This document shows positions 55,024-64,000 of a DNA stretch of 64,000 nt, piece after piece. Location: NCBI GenBank assembly GCA_007115705.1, contig QXEO01001565.1, positions 2,414,230-2,478,229 on the forward strand. The letters are read 5' to 3'. The translations under genes were made by a program, and so were the position numbers. This stretch comes from Dactylis glomerata. Its lineage: Eukaryota > Streptophyta > Magnoliopsida > Poales > Poaceae. The notes beneath the pieces were generated by a model. The model was given only the letters and a program-made list of their open reading frames with translations. It was not told where the DNA came from and made no database searches. Numbering within the stretch: position 1 is the stretch's first letter; the number at the start of each line of letters is the position of its first letter.

Positions 55024-58000
55024 ATGGCACCGCGCCGGGCTGTTGGAGCGGCGAGGTCTTCCGTAGCTGCGCCGCGGCCGGCGGCGCCCCTGCTCGACTC
55101 CCGCATCAAGAGCAGCCGCGAGCTCCAGACCGTCCGAGAGATGGTCAGGAGCAGGAATAACGAATGGGGCGCCACCCGCATCTGGCACGGCCGCGCACCG
55201 CGGGACACTCTCCCCCCAACGGCGCAGCCTTTCTTCCTCTTCTCCGTCTTTGCCGGCCTGCTGCCGCCGTTCTCCCCCTTCTTCCTAGCGATCTTGGAGA
55301 CTTACGGGATCCAGGCCATCCACCTGCATCCCAGGTCCGTCACCTTGCTGGCGGTCTTCGCCTACGCCTGTGAGGCCTGAATCGGCATCAAGCCGTCGGT
55401 GGCGTACTTCCGCCACCTCTTCTCCCTCCGGTCCTCTGGGCTGAACCAGAGTTCCGGATGCGTCTCCTTCATCACCACCGCCGGAACGGAGGGCGACTTC
55501 ATCGACTTGAAGTGGATGAAGAAAGTTGAAGATTTTCGAAGCCGCTGGTTCTTCGTCGACATCCTCGAAGAATCGGAGCTCTTCCTCGTCACCGGGATCC
55601 CTCCCGTCAAGCTCACCACCTGGGCCAGCGAGGCCCTTCCTGAAGAAGCACTGAGGACGCTCCGCCCGCGAATCCGAGATCTCCGGGAGGCCGGCGTCAC
55701 GGGAACCATGGTCGGGGTGGAGTTCGTCACCCGACGCATCGCCCCCCTGCAGGACCACCGCCGGGAGATCTGGAGGCACAGGGCCGGGGACGACCTCAGG
55801 CTGCACGTCAGCGAGCTCAACGCCGACGCTCGGGAGGAGGTAATAAGAGCCTTCTTCTCTTCAGTCGCCATCCCCGCCATTCCGCGCAATGCCTTGCCGA
55901 TCTACAATCTGGGCGCTCGGGAGACCAGCCGCGTCACAACGGGGATCTTGAAGTTCAACACCTGGGGCCCGTTCCTTGCCGACGGCGTCGTGCATGGTCC
56001 CCTCCCGAGCGCACCAGCGGCCAGCTCGGAGCAGGACTCGGCAGCAAGGGGAACAGGGCCCGCGGCCTCTGGAGATGACGACGACGACGACGCGGAGTCC
56101 GGCGATCAGCTGGTCCGCCGGAGGCATCCTAAGGGCACTGTGGTGCTCTCAGATTCCTCCGACGACTCCTCCTCCTTGCCGGACCAGCCCACCGGAGGAG
56201 ACGCCGGCGCGTCCTCCTCGCGAGGCCTGGAAGAAGAGGGGCGCCGAGCTTGCCTGGAAGCGGAGCGCCGCTCCAAGTTTAACGATGAACGCGCCAGCCG
56301 GCAGCCCGAGGCCGGGGTCTCCCAAGGGAAGAAACCGGCGGGTGAGTCCTCCGCGCCCCCGCCACCACCTTCCTCCCTCCCGAGCAAAAGAGGATGGGTG
56401 GAGCGGGACGCCTCGTGAGTGTTCCTGCACCAAGACCTTTACCTTTGACTTACTTTTCCCCTAACCTTATTCCTCCTTCCCATCCCCAGAGACGCCAAGG
56501 AGAAGAAGGAAGAGAAGAAGAGGAAGACCGGTCAGGCCACGCCGGGCCCTGACCCGGCCGCCACAGCCACACCGGCGACGCCGCCGCGCGCCGCTGGAGA
56601 AGAAGAGGACCGCGCGTCCACGGACGCACAGCCCGCCTCGGGAGCCACCGCGGCTCCCAGCGCGGCCGAGCCCCCTAGCTCAGGGGGCACACCAGAGACG
56701 ACGGGGGCAGCTCCTGCTGCCCCCTCTATAGCCAGTACCACAACCACCCCGGAGGCTCCTCCGGCAAGAACCGCCGCACCGCCCAGCTCAGGGACAGGCC
56801 CCGAGCCCAGCGGCAAGAGGGGAACGACCTCCACCGAGCCGGGGCCCTCCAGGGCTACATCGCCTCCCCTGCCGGAGATACCGGGGAGGCCTGCGAGGAT
56901 CGCCGTCGAGCCCCACGCCACCGACCCCTGGGCGAGGGTGCTTGCGACCGTGACCGGCGCCCTTCGCGACGAGGTCGTCAGGGCGCATACTACCGAGGAG
57001 GCGCGCATCAACGAGGGATGGGCCCTCCTGCACCAAGCCACGGAGAGATGCCGTCTCCTTGACCAGCGCGCCGCCGAGCGCCGCGAGCAGGCGAGGAAAG
57101 AGGTGGAGGAGATCCGCGCCAGCGCAGCCGAGGAGGCCGAAGAAGCTCTGGCGAACGCCAGAGAGTCGGCGAGGGGAGTCCTAGCCAGGGCACACCAAGA
57201 GGCGATGAAGATCATCTCCGAGGCGCGGCAGAAGATTCCCCCCACCGTCGGGCCTCCAAACCCAGCCTTGGCTGGGGAGGAGGCTAAGCAGACAGCCCAG
57301 CACCTCCTGGACGAAGCCAGGACAAATGCCGATGACCTTCTCGCAAATGCTCAGCAGAGGTTCGATGAGGTCGAAGACCGGGAGGCCCTCCTCCACGCTC
57401 GCGAGGAGAGCGCTGATTCCCGGGCGGAGAGCCTGAGCCTGCGAGAGGCTGGGCTCACTGTCCGAGAAGCAGAGGCTCGCGAACGCGAGCGGGGACTTCA
57501 CCTCCGAGAGGAGCAGCTCCATGCCCTCGAGGATCGGCTCAACAGGGAGCGAGAGGCCCTCGAGAGCCGGGAGGCAATGGCCAGCCGGTCCAACGACGAG
57601 CTGACTCGGCGCCAAGAAGCGCTGAACCAGCGCGAGGCTTCCCTTCAGGCGAAGATGGACCACATGCTGAACCAGCGACGGGTCAGCATGGAGCAGGAGT
57701 ACGAACGGAGGTGCGCCGAGTTCACCGAGGCGTGCCACGCGGACTTCCGCGCCAAGACCGACGACGCCCTGGCGATGTACAAGCAGAAGCGCGAGACCCT
57801 GGAGCGCCAGGTCCGCGACCTGGAGACCGAGCTGAGGGGGGTGCACGAGGTACGCCGGGGCGCTGAGCGCGCCCTTGCTGAAGCGGATGCCACCGTCGCC
57901 TCGCTCCGGCGCGACGTGCAGAGGCTTGAGGAGGAGAACTTGGCGTCGGCCCTACAGGGCGTGGAGACCTCCAGGGAGCTCCAGGAGGCTAGGGACTCTG

Positions 58001-58566
58001 AAGAGGAGGCTCGCGTGCTGCGAAGGCAGCGGGTGCAGATGTTCCGCGGGTTCTCGGCCCGCGTCATGGCGGCGGCGCACCGCCTGGGCATCCACGGGCT
58101 GACACTGCCCACCGTCCCTGAGGACGACGGGTCGATCTTGCTCTTCTTCAGCCAGCTGCCTAAAGAGCTAGACGGCGCATCGGCGAGGGTCTTGGAGCTC
58201 ATCGATGCCGAGTGCCGAGAGCTGCTGGGGCTCGCAGGGATGCGAATCTTCACCAACCTCCAACGCCTTTGCCCCGACCTCAACCTGGAAGAAGTACTGC
58301 AGAGGCCGCCGCCTCCCCCGCCAGGAACTACTGATCGCGCAGCGGTGTCCAGGGCAGCGCGCCGGGACATAGCCCTGCGACGGTTGCAGGCCATCTACGC
58401 CCGCCCTGGAGCACCCGCACCAGAGAGCTCCTCCAGCGGCGACACCTCCGGCTCTGGGGAAGCTGAGGAGGAAGACGACGGGTCGTCAGAGTCCAGCGGA
58501 GACGCATCCTCAGGCTCCAGCCAAGGCACCGGCGATGGCGAGGGTGAAGCAGCGGTCGCCCAGTAA
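55024..58566 (+). pseudogene. Antisense spliced gene of the 'putative gypsy type transposon' group, one stop codon
   Basis: The frame runs from the ATG at 55024 to TAA at 58566. A 75-base intron (56415-56489; GTGAGT to CCCCAG) keeps the frame and removes an in-frame TGA. A single premature TGA remains at 55378-55380. The coding length would be 1156 codons. Residues about 60-250 match the domain named 'putative gypsy type transposon' (PF04195, from memory): FLFSVFAGLLPPFSPFF, AVFAYACEA, then PSVAYFRHLFSLR. An acidic, Ser-rich part follows, then a Lys-rich and Pro/Ala-rich linker, and a coiled coil of about 350 residues (57060-58020). The C-terminus is Ser/Glu-rich. It lies antisense to the element, with GC-rich codons. 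Its function is unknown. Confidence 0.75.
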
Positions 58567-59122
58567 GCTCCTCCTAGAACTCCTCCAGAAGGACTAAGTT
58601 AGCTGCACACTTGGCAGCCGTCAGACATTGCCCTACTGGGCCAGTTTAAGTTGTAATCGCACTTAAGGCGTTATTCGCCAAATTGTCCTTATTTGCACCC
58701 TTGCACATTTTTCCTTGCCTCGTCTTTGTCTGGGGAATGCTCTACGCTGTTTAGGGGCCAGCCTCCGAGCGGGACAGCAGCCTAACGCTTAGTATGCAGC
58801 TCGTGGCGCAAGGCTAGCGGGCACTGGCGCTCTAGAGGTGACTGTGATGGCATACAGGACTATCTCCCTGCAGCCCCCCAGGTGTCCAAACACAACAAAG
58901 GCGATTCCGGGAGAAGAAGCACAAGGCCGCAGACAAGGACAGCAGAAGACTTGGAAAAATCTACACGAGTTGTGTGACTCTCGCGCGCTCATGCGCCTTC
59001 ATTCGAGTGTCGCTCGAGAGGAGAGAGCACCATGGATCGTATGAGGTAACTGTAGCGGGTCCCTTCCCTAGTCAGAGCTCGATCCGTTCTGGGTTTTGCG
59101 GGCCTGTGATGCTTCAGGTGAA
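58567..59122. other. Non-coding tail after the antisense gene of element C
   Basis: About 550 bp with no gene seen. It would contain the antisense transcript's 3' UTR. The end (59070-59122) is homologous to about 24085-24135 in the first Tat copy, which supports placing the element D boundary at 59123. Confidence 0.6.
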
Positions 59123-60771
59123 TGTGGCAACAGACAGTCCTTGTGCGTGGTGAATGACCAGCCTGTTGGGAACCCCAAGAGGAAGGTATGATGAGTGCAG
59201 CAGCAAGTTTTCCCTCAGTTAAGAAACCAAGGTTTATCGAACAGGAGAAGGGAGACGATGACGACTGAAGGTGATGCGGGCTGGCTTAGTAACTTCCAAC
59301 AAGGGCGCCGTTAACGATACTTGTTGACTCGTCTTCGGCCAGCAGCAACGTGGAACCTGCACACACACAGACAAATACTTTGTTCCCAACTTGCGATGAG
59401 GTTGTCAATCTCACCGGTTTGCTTGAAACAAAGGTTATGAGTGTATCGAGTGGAAAACAGTAGAGTATGCGAGTAAAGTAAACAATGCGGGAAAAGTAAA
59501 CAGGTGATTGCAATATGATTAAAATAGGACCGGGGTCCACAGTTCACTAGTGGTGTCTCTCCATAGATAAATAACATGCTGGGTAAACAAATTACAGTTG
59601 GGCAATTGATAGAATAAAGATAACGTGATATGTCAAGAAGATCACTATGAGATTTACTCTGGGCATTACAACAAAATACATAGACCGCCATCCAACTGCA
59701 TCTATGACTAATAATCCACCCCCGGGGATATCATCCGAACACCCTAGAAGTATTAAGTTGCGAACAACAGATAATTGCATTAAGCAAAGTGTGTAATGTA
59801 AACAAAGCATATGCCCTTGAGCTTATGAATGTTGTTTTCTCCCTAGTAGCAACAGCACATCTACCACCTTAGAGGTTTCTGTCACTCCCCCAAGTGAAAT
59901 AGAGACATGAACCCACTATCGAGCATAAATACCCCCTCTTGGAGTCACTAGCAACTACTCGGCCAAGATAGCTACTAACAACGGAGAGCATGCAAGATCA
60001 TAAACAACATAGAGATAACAAAAGATATAATTCAGTACATCAACTTAATCATAAACACCAATATTCATCGGATCCCAACAAACCAACATCATAGTATTAC
60101 ATAACGGTGATCTCAATCATGTAGGGCAGCTCATGAGATCTAAACATGAAGCACATAGTGGAGAAGACAACCATCTAGCTACTGCTATGGACCCATAGTC
60201 CAAGGTAGACTACTCACTCATCGCTCCGGAGGCAAGCATGGCGATGAAGAAGATCTCCGGTGGCGATTCCCCTCTCCGGCAGGGTGCCGGGAAGAGCTTC
60301 TGGACCCTCCCGATCTTCGGGTCGACGGCGGCGGCGGATCACGATGTATTCTGGAAAACTGATCGGGCCCTTAGGTTTTTCTCGTCAGGGGGTATATGTA
60401 GGCGAAAGGAGGCTGTCAGAGGTGGAGCCACGCGGCCTCACAAGGGGGTGGCGCGGCCAGGGGCCAGGCCGCGCCGCCCCTGTGTGTGGGGGCCACGTGG
60501 CCCCCCTCCGTCAGGTCTTCGGATGTTTGGGAGCTCCCCGGTGAAATATGACTTCAGGAACTTGTTTCGTCCAATTCCGAGAATATTTCCTGTGTATCAC
60601 TTCTGAAACACAAAAACAGCAGAAAACAGGAAACTGGCACTGTGGCACTTCGTTAATAGGTTAGTTCCGGAAAATGTATAAAAATGCCACTAAGCGTAAC
60701 GAAACAATAGGCAAATGGTGTAAAAACAAGCATGGAGCATCAAAAATTATAGATACGTTTGAGACGTATCA
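59123..60771 (-). repeat. 3' LTR of an Athila-like element (element D)
   Basis: About 1649 bp, same family as 27778-29400. It ends (minus) ...GCCACA at 59123 and starts TGATACGTCTC at 60771. Hairpin at 60286-60300, TATA region at about 60391-60402. A segment of about 75 bases at 59272-59350 is absent from the other two copies. Confidence 0.85.
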
Positions 60772-60786
60772 AGCATCCCCAAGCTT
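60772..60786 (-). other. Polypurine tract of element D
   Basis: The minus strand reads AAGCTTGGGGATGCT directly before the LTR. Confidence 0.85.
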
Positions 60787-63702
60787 AACTCCTGCTCGTC
60801 CTCGAGTAGGTAAGTGATAACAAAGAATAATTTTTGAGGTGACATGCACCTACACAATCTTGATCATATATGTAAGCATTGATGAGCTGGGATCAATAGA
60901 ACTTAAAACATGGGCATGAAAGATATAATCATGACAATAAGAACTTAGCAACCATGTTGTAAACATGCAAATGAACACAAACAAAAGATCATGATAATGA
61001 AACAATGAAAGTCAAACGTGTGTTCTAATCATAAGGAAAAACATACAAATGGTTTTCAGCTTGTCCTTCAAAGAGAGCAAAACATAAATGCATAGGACAC
61101 CTCAAAGTTTAAGAGGGCGACTAGATACAAATAATTTAAGAACAAGTGAAACCAACAATATGAGTCAATCAATGAACCTTGGGACAATGCATATCACACT
61201 AAGAATGACAACTATGCTCTCTTAATGGTGCATAAAGGAAGAAGGTGGTGACTCAACATAAAAGTAAAAGAAAGGCCCTTCGCAGAGGGAAGCAGTGATT
61301 GCAAGTTTTATAACCTTCAAAAATTATGGTACTTACCGGCTTTGAGCTCTCATTGCCCCCATCATAAGCATCTTGAATGGTTAAAGTTAATGCGAGAACA
61401 ATTATGATGCATATGCTTGACAAATCATAAGTTGAAAACCTCGTGTCCCGTGAATACAAGTACCCAAACCATGCTAGTTTACTTAGAGTCCCAAGCAAGG
61501 CTCTTGTCATTGTAAGTATATGCATATCATTGAGAACCGCCAATGGGGTACCTCCGTGCCCGATGACATGGAACAAGCCCACACCAAAATGACAGGACAA
61601 GCAGACGATGAACACCTCGACATCTCTTTTATTTGCTATATTGTTTAGCTTTTTATTGTGAGATGCGTCGTCGAATGTTCACCATGGGTATGCTGCAAAT
61701 TTCCACCATGAATTATGCATGGCTTAGATTGGCGGCCCGGCGTTTCCCTAACACATATAAAAACTCCATGATCCTCACAAGATTCCCAATTCATTTCACA
61801 CAGCGGGCATCCATAAACAAAAGATCACGATATCAACTCAAATAAGAAGTGCAATGTTGAAAGCTTGCCCCATGACGGCATGGTTGGGCTAGAATCCAAC
61901 TTACAACTTGCAAGCATAACAACTCAACATAAAAGACCACAATGTCAAATTTTTAGAACAGGAAAAAGTAAAGTGTGCCTTCCGGTTCGTGAGAGCTTTA
62001 CTGACCGAATTTCGCATAACACTGGTAAGAGTTTAATTTGAAGAGAAAATAAAAGCAAGTCAAATTTACTTGGAATAGCAAATTGCTAGTAGGTATGTAT
62101 GGTGGACACAATGGAAAACTTTGGCTTTTAGGAGTTGGATGCACGAGTAGAGCTCATACTCAGTACAAGGCGAGGGCTAGCAAAAGACTGGGAGCGACCA
62201 ACTAAGAGAGCAATAATGGCCATAATCATGCAAAGCGACAAAGCGACATTAAAAGAAGCATACGATGGCATCAAAAGTCAAAAACTAAATGATCATGAAG
62301 GCTAATGGCGACTTTGGAAGAGTCTAACATGTGTGAACATGCGCCAAGTCAACCCAAATAAAGCATCAAGGAGAAAACCAAAATAATGCTTCCATACAAT
62401 AAAAACAACGCATGATTTTTTCAAAGGCTCATTAAGCAATCTCAGTTATTTGAGACAAGTCATGCTACAGCAAAACCACTAAGCATACTATCAAAAAGAC
62501 ATCAAGCATGACATGAAAAAGCCTAAGCTGCAGTCTACACAAGCTCCTTCTTGTACCACTATTTTGCACAAAGCTTTTTCTCTTTTCCAACACCATTTGA
62601 AATTTTATAAACAACCTCTTTTGATGAAAACCAATAAAGATCAGAGGCAAATGTGCACCTTGATGAAAAGATATGACAAGATCTGAATGCATATCAAGGC
62701 GAAAACGAAAACCAAAAGCAGTAGCAGAAAAAGTAGAATGCTCGATTAATAAGAGTGAAAACTAGAGCATTCTTTGCAAATGAAAACGAGTACATCTCCT
62801 CCAAAGGAAATTTGTTGGGGTCCAACCATTTATTGCAGCAAACAAACAAACTAAACAAACTAAGAAAACTAAAACAACTGACGCTCCAAGAAAAACACAT
62901 AGTGCATGAAGCAATAAAAATATAGTGTTTTGAAAGGTGACCTGATTTTTGCCGATGAAAAAGGGGTGCCTCGGGGGCATCCCCAAGCTTTGATGCTTGT
63001 ACTTCTTGGATATTTCTTGGGGTAATGCATGGGCATCCCCAAGCTTGAGCTTTTGTCCATTCTTCAACTCATCTCATCATTCTCCAATCCCTACACTTGA
63101 AAACTTCCTTCATACAAAACTAAACACAATTCTATTAGCAACATTAGTGTAAGCATAAAATATATTCAACCTCTTTTAGCTTCAGGTTTCAACCCAAAAC
63201 CACCACATATAAATTATATACTACTGTAGCAACTTCCACAAGAGTTCCATGATCAAAAAGAACTCAAAAGAAAGCGATAAAGTGGCAAAAACAAATATTG
63301 GCAGAAATCTGTCAAAACTGGACAGCTGATAATGGACGAATTTTTGAGGGATTTTCTGTTGCTCAAATCAAAAAGTGTTCAACTAAGAAAAGTTTGGATA
63401 TAACCTGGGGCATATGCACAAGAAATCGCAGGTCCAAAAGATAAACAGAGAATTTTCACGAATTTGTACGGTGCAGCACCGAAAACAGTTTCAGGACAGC
63501 AATAACCCCAAATCTTTACCTCACTCAAATTAGAGGCTTCTCTTGGCACAAAAACGAAATAAACAAGATAAGGAGCGGTCATTACAGTAGTAATGACTTC
63601 CAAGACTCAAATAAAAGAAAAAGTACTGAAAAGTAAACAATGGGTTATCTCCCAAGAGTGCTTTTCTTTAACGCCTTTGAGCTAGGCGCAGAAAATTGCG
63701 AA
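60787..63702 (-). other. Non-coding internal region of element D
   Basis: 2.9 kb without a convincing gene. PPT-like motifs lie at 62979-62990 and 63033-63046, as in the other copies. Open frames are short and shift between copies. Confidence 0.7.
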
Positions 63703-64000
63703 TCAAGTAATATCAAAAGATGAAGCATCAAGATCATAATTTGCTCTAAGAATAGAGTCAAAAATTAATTTCTTTCTTTTCCTAGGGAAGTGTTCCATAC
63801 CTTTCTTTAGTGGGAATTGATACTTGATAGTGCCTTCCCTCATATCAATAATAGCACCTACAGTTCGAAGAAAGGGTCTTCCCAAAATAATAGGACATGA
63901 AGCATGGCATTCAACGTCCATAACAAGAAAATCAACGGGAACAAGGTTATTGTTAACCACAATAAGAACATCATTAATTCTTCCCAAAGGTTTCTTCTTA
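63703..64000 (-). CDS. C-terminal end of an Athila-type gag-protease ORF, cut by the window edge
   Basis: The frame enters at 64000 and stops at 63703, about 99 codons. It contains CPIILGRPFLRTVGAIID, the second conserved motif of the Gypsy protease, and a Lys/Arg-rich tail ending SSFDIT. The fused ORF at 31982-32848 ends SSLDIT, so the two are homologous, but here the protease motif is better kept. The catalytic loop would lie beyond the window. No pol follows; the ORF ends and the long non-coding part begins. Confidence 0.75.
   Translation of the reverse strand, partial: KKKPLGRINDVLIVVNNNLVPVDFLVMDVECHASCPIILGRPFLRTVGAIIDMREGTIKYQFPLKKGMEHFPRKRKKLIFDSILRANYDLDASSFDIT

Larger units (their letters stand above)
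53726..59122 (-). mobile_element. Tat-lineage element C, 3' end with an antisense gene
   Basis: The 3' LTR, polypurine tract, antisense gene (55024-58566) and a short tail are present. Pol and gag would lie to the right but element D is inserted at 59123. The first 145 internal bases match the other Tat copy (22048-22190). After that the two copies are unrelated until about 59070. Confidence 0.85.
59123..64000 (-). mobile_element. Athila-like element D, running out of the window
   Basis: LTR, polypurine tract (60772-60786) and 3.2 kb of internal sequence are present. The internal part is homologous to the backbone element and to 29401-31980, but has the longer 0.8 kb block at 61301-62100 that the backbone also has. 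The 5' part and the other LTR are beyond 64000. Confidence 0.85.

Noticed and set aside
57645..58394. A 249-codon minus-strand frame opposite the coiled-coil gene
   Set aside because: Ser/Arg-rich complement of a Glu/Arg coiled coil; a known artefact of GC-rich coiled-coil genes.

Overview
This window is repetitive plant DNA, almost certainly from a Triticeae grass (wheat, barley, rye or Aegilops type). I see no host gene. Nearly all of it can be assigned to LTR retrotransposons inserted into one another. The species call rests on the mix of elements: a Sirevirus-type Copia element that I associate from memory with the Triticeae family Maximus, several Athila-like Gypsy elements whose LTRs begin TGATACGTCTCAAACGTATC or a close variant, and Tat-lineage Gypsy elements carrying antisense genes. 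Family names are recalled, not searched.

Layout. The backbone is a plus-strand Athila-like element that appears in pieces (3140-3340, 14189-16731, 45806-45970, 46511-47967) and ends in an LTR at 47968-50858. At its left are a minus-strand LTR (about 1958-3139) and, inserted into that, the 3' end of another Gypsy element (1-1957). A gag-only, non-autonomous Sirevirus-like element (3341-14188, minus, target duplication CCATC) and a full Sirevirus (16732-45805, plus, target duplication CTTAC) both sit in the backbone. The full Sirevirus is split in pol by a Tat-lineage Gypsy element (21131-38128, minus), which is itself split in pol by a young non-autonomous Athila-like element (27778-34660, minus, target duplication CCTGC). 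When the insertions are removed on paper, the open frames and target duplications rejoin, so the nesting order is well supported.

Right part. A truncated Tat LTR (45971-46510) lies in the backbone. The LTR at 47968 contains a solo LTR (49362-50757) and is followed directly by a tRNA-Asp primer site and an Athila-type gag (51048-52005). That gag is cut by another Athila-like element (LTR 52006-53432), which is cut by a second Tat-lineage copy (from 53726, minus), which is cut by a further Athila-like copy (from 59123, minus) that leaves the window at 64000.

How the parts work together. The full Sirevirus has gag, protease, integrase, reverse transcriptase, RNase H and an extra ORF after pol. 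The gag-only element shares its PBS, terminal bases, LTR end and palindromes, so it probably moves in trans. The Tat elements carry a gene on the opposite strand next to the 3' LTR with its own TATA-like box. The two copies have different genes in that slot: an AT-hook plus B3-like protein at 22424-23209, and a spliced 'putative gypsy type transposon' protein with a long coiled coil at 55024-58566. A third Gypsy element (1-1957) has an antisense promoter and a 5' exon with a splice donor in the same place. This swappable antisense slot is the most interesting thing I found. Next are a hairpin kept in six Athila-like LTRs, internal polypurine-tract copies, and a palindrome spread through the Sirevirus elements that changes form between coding and non-coding DNA.
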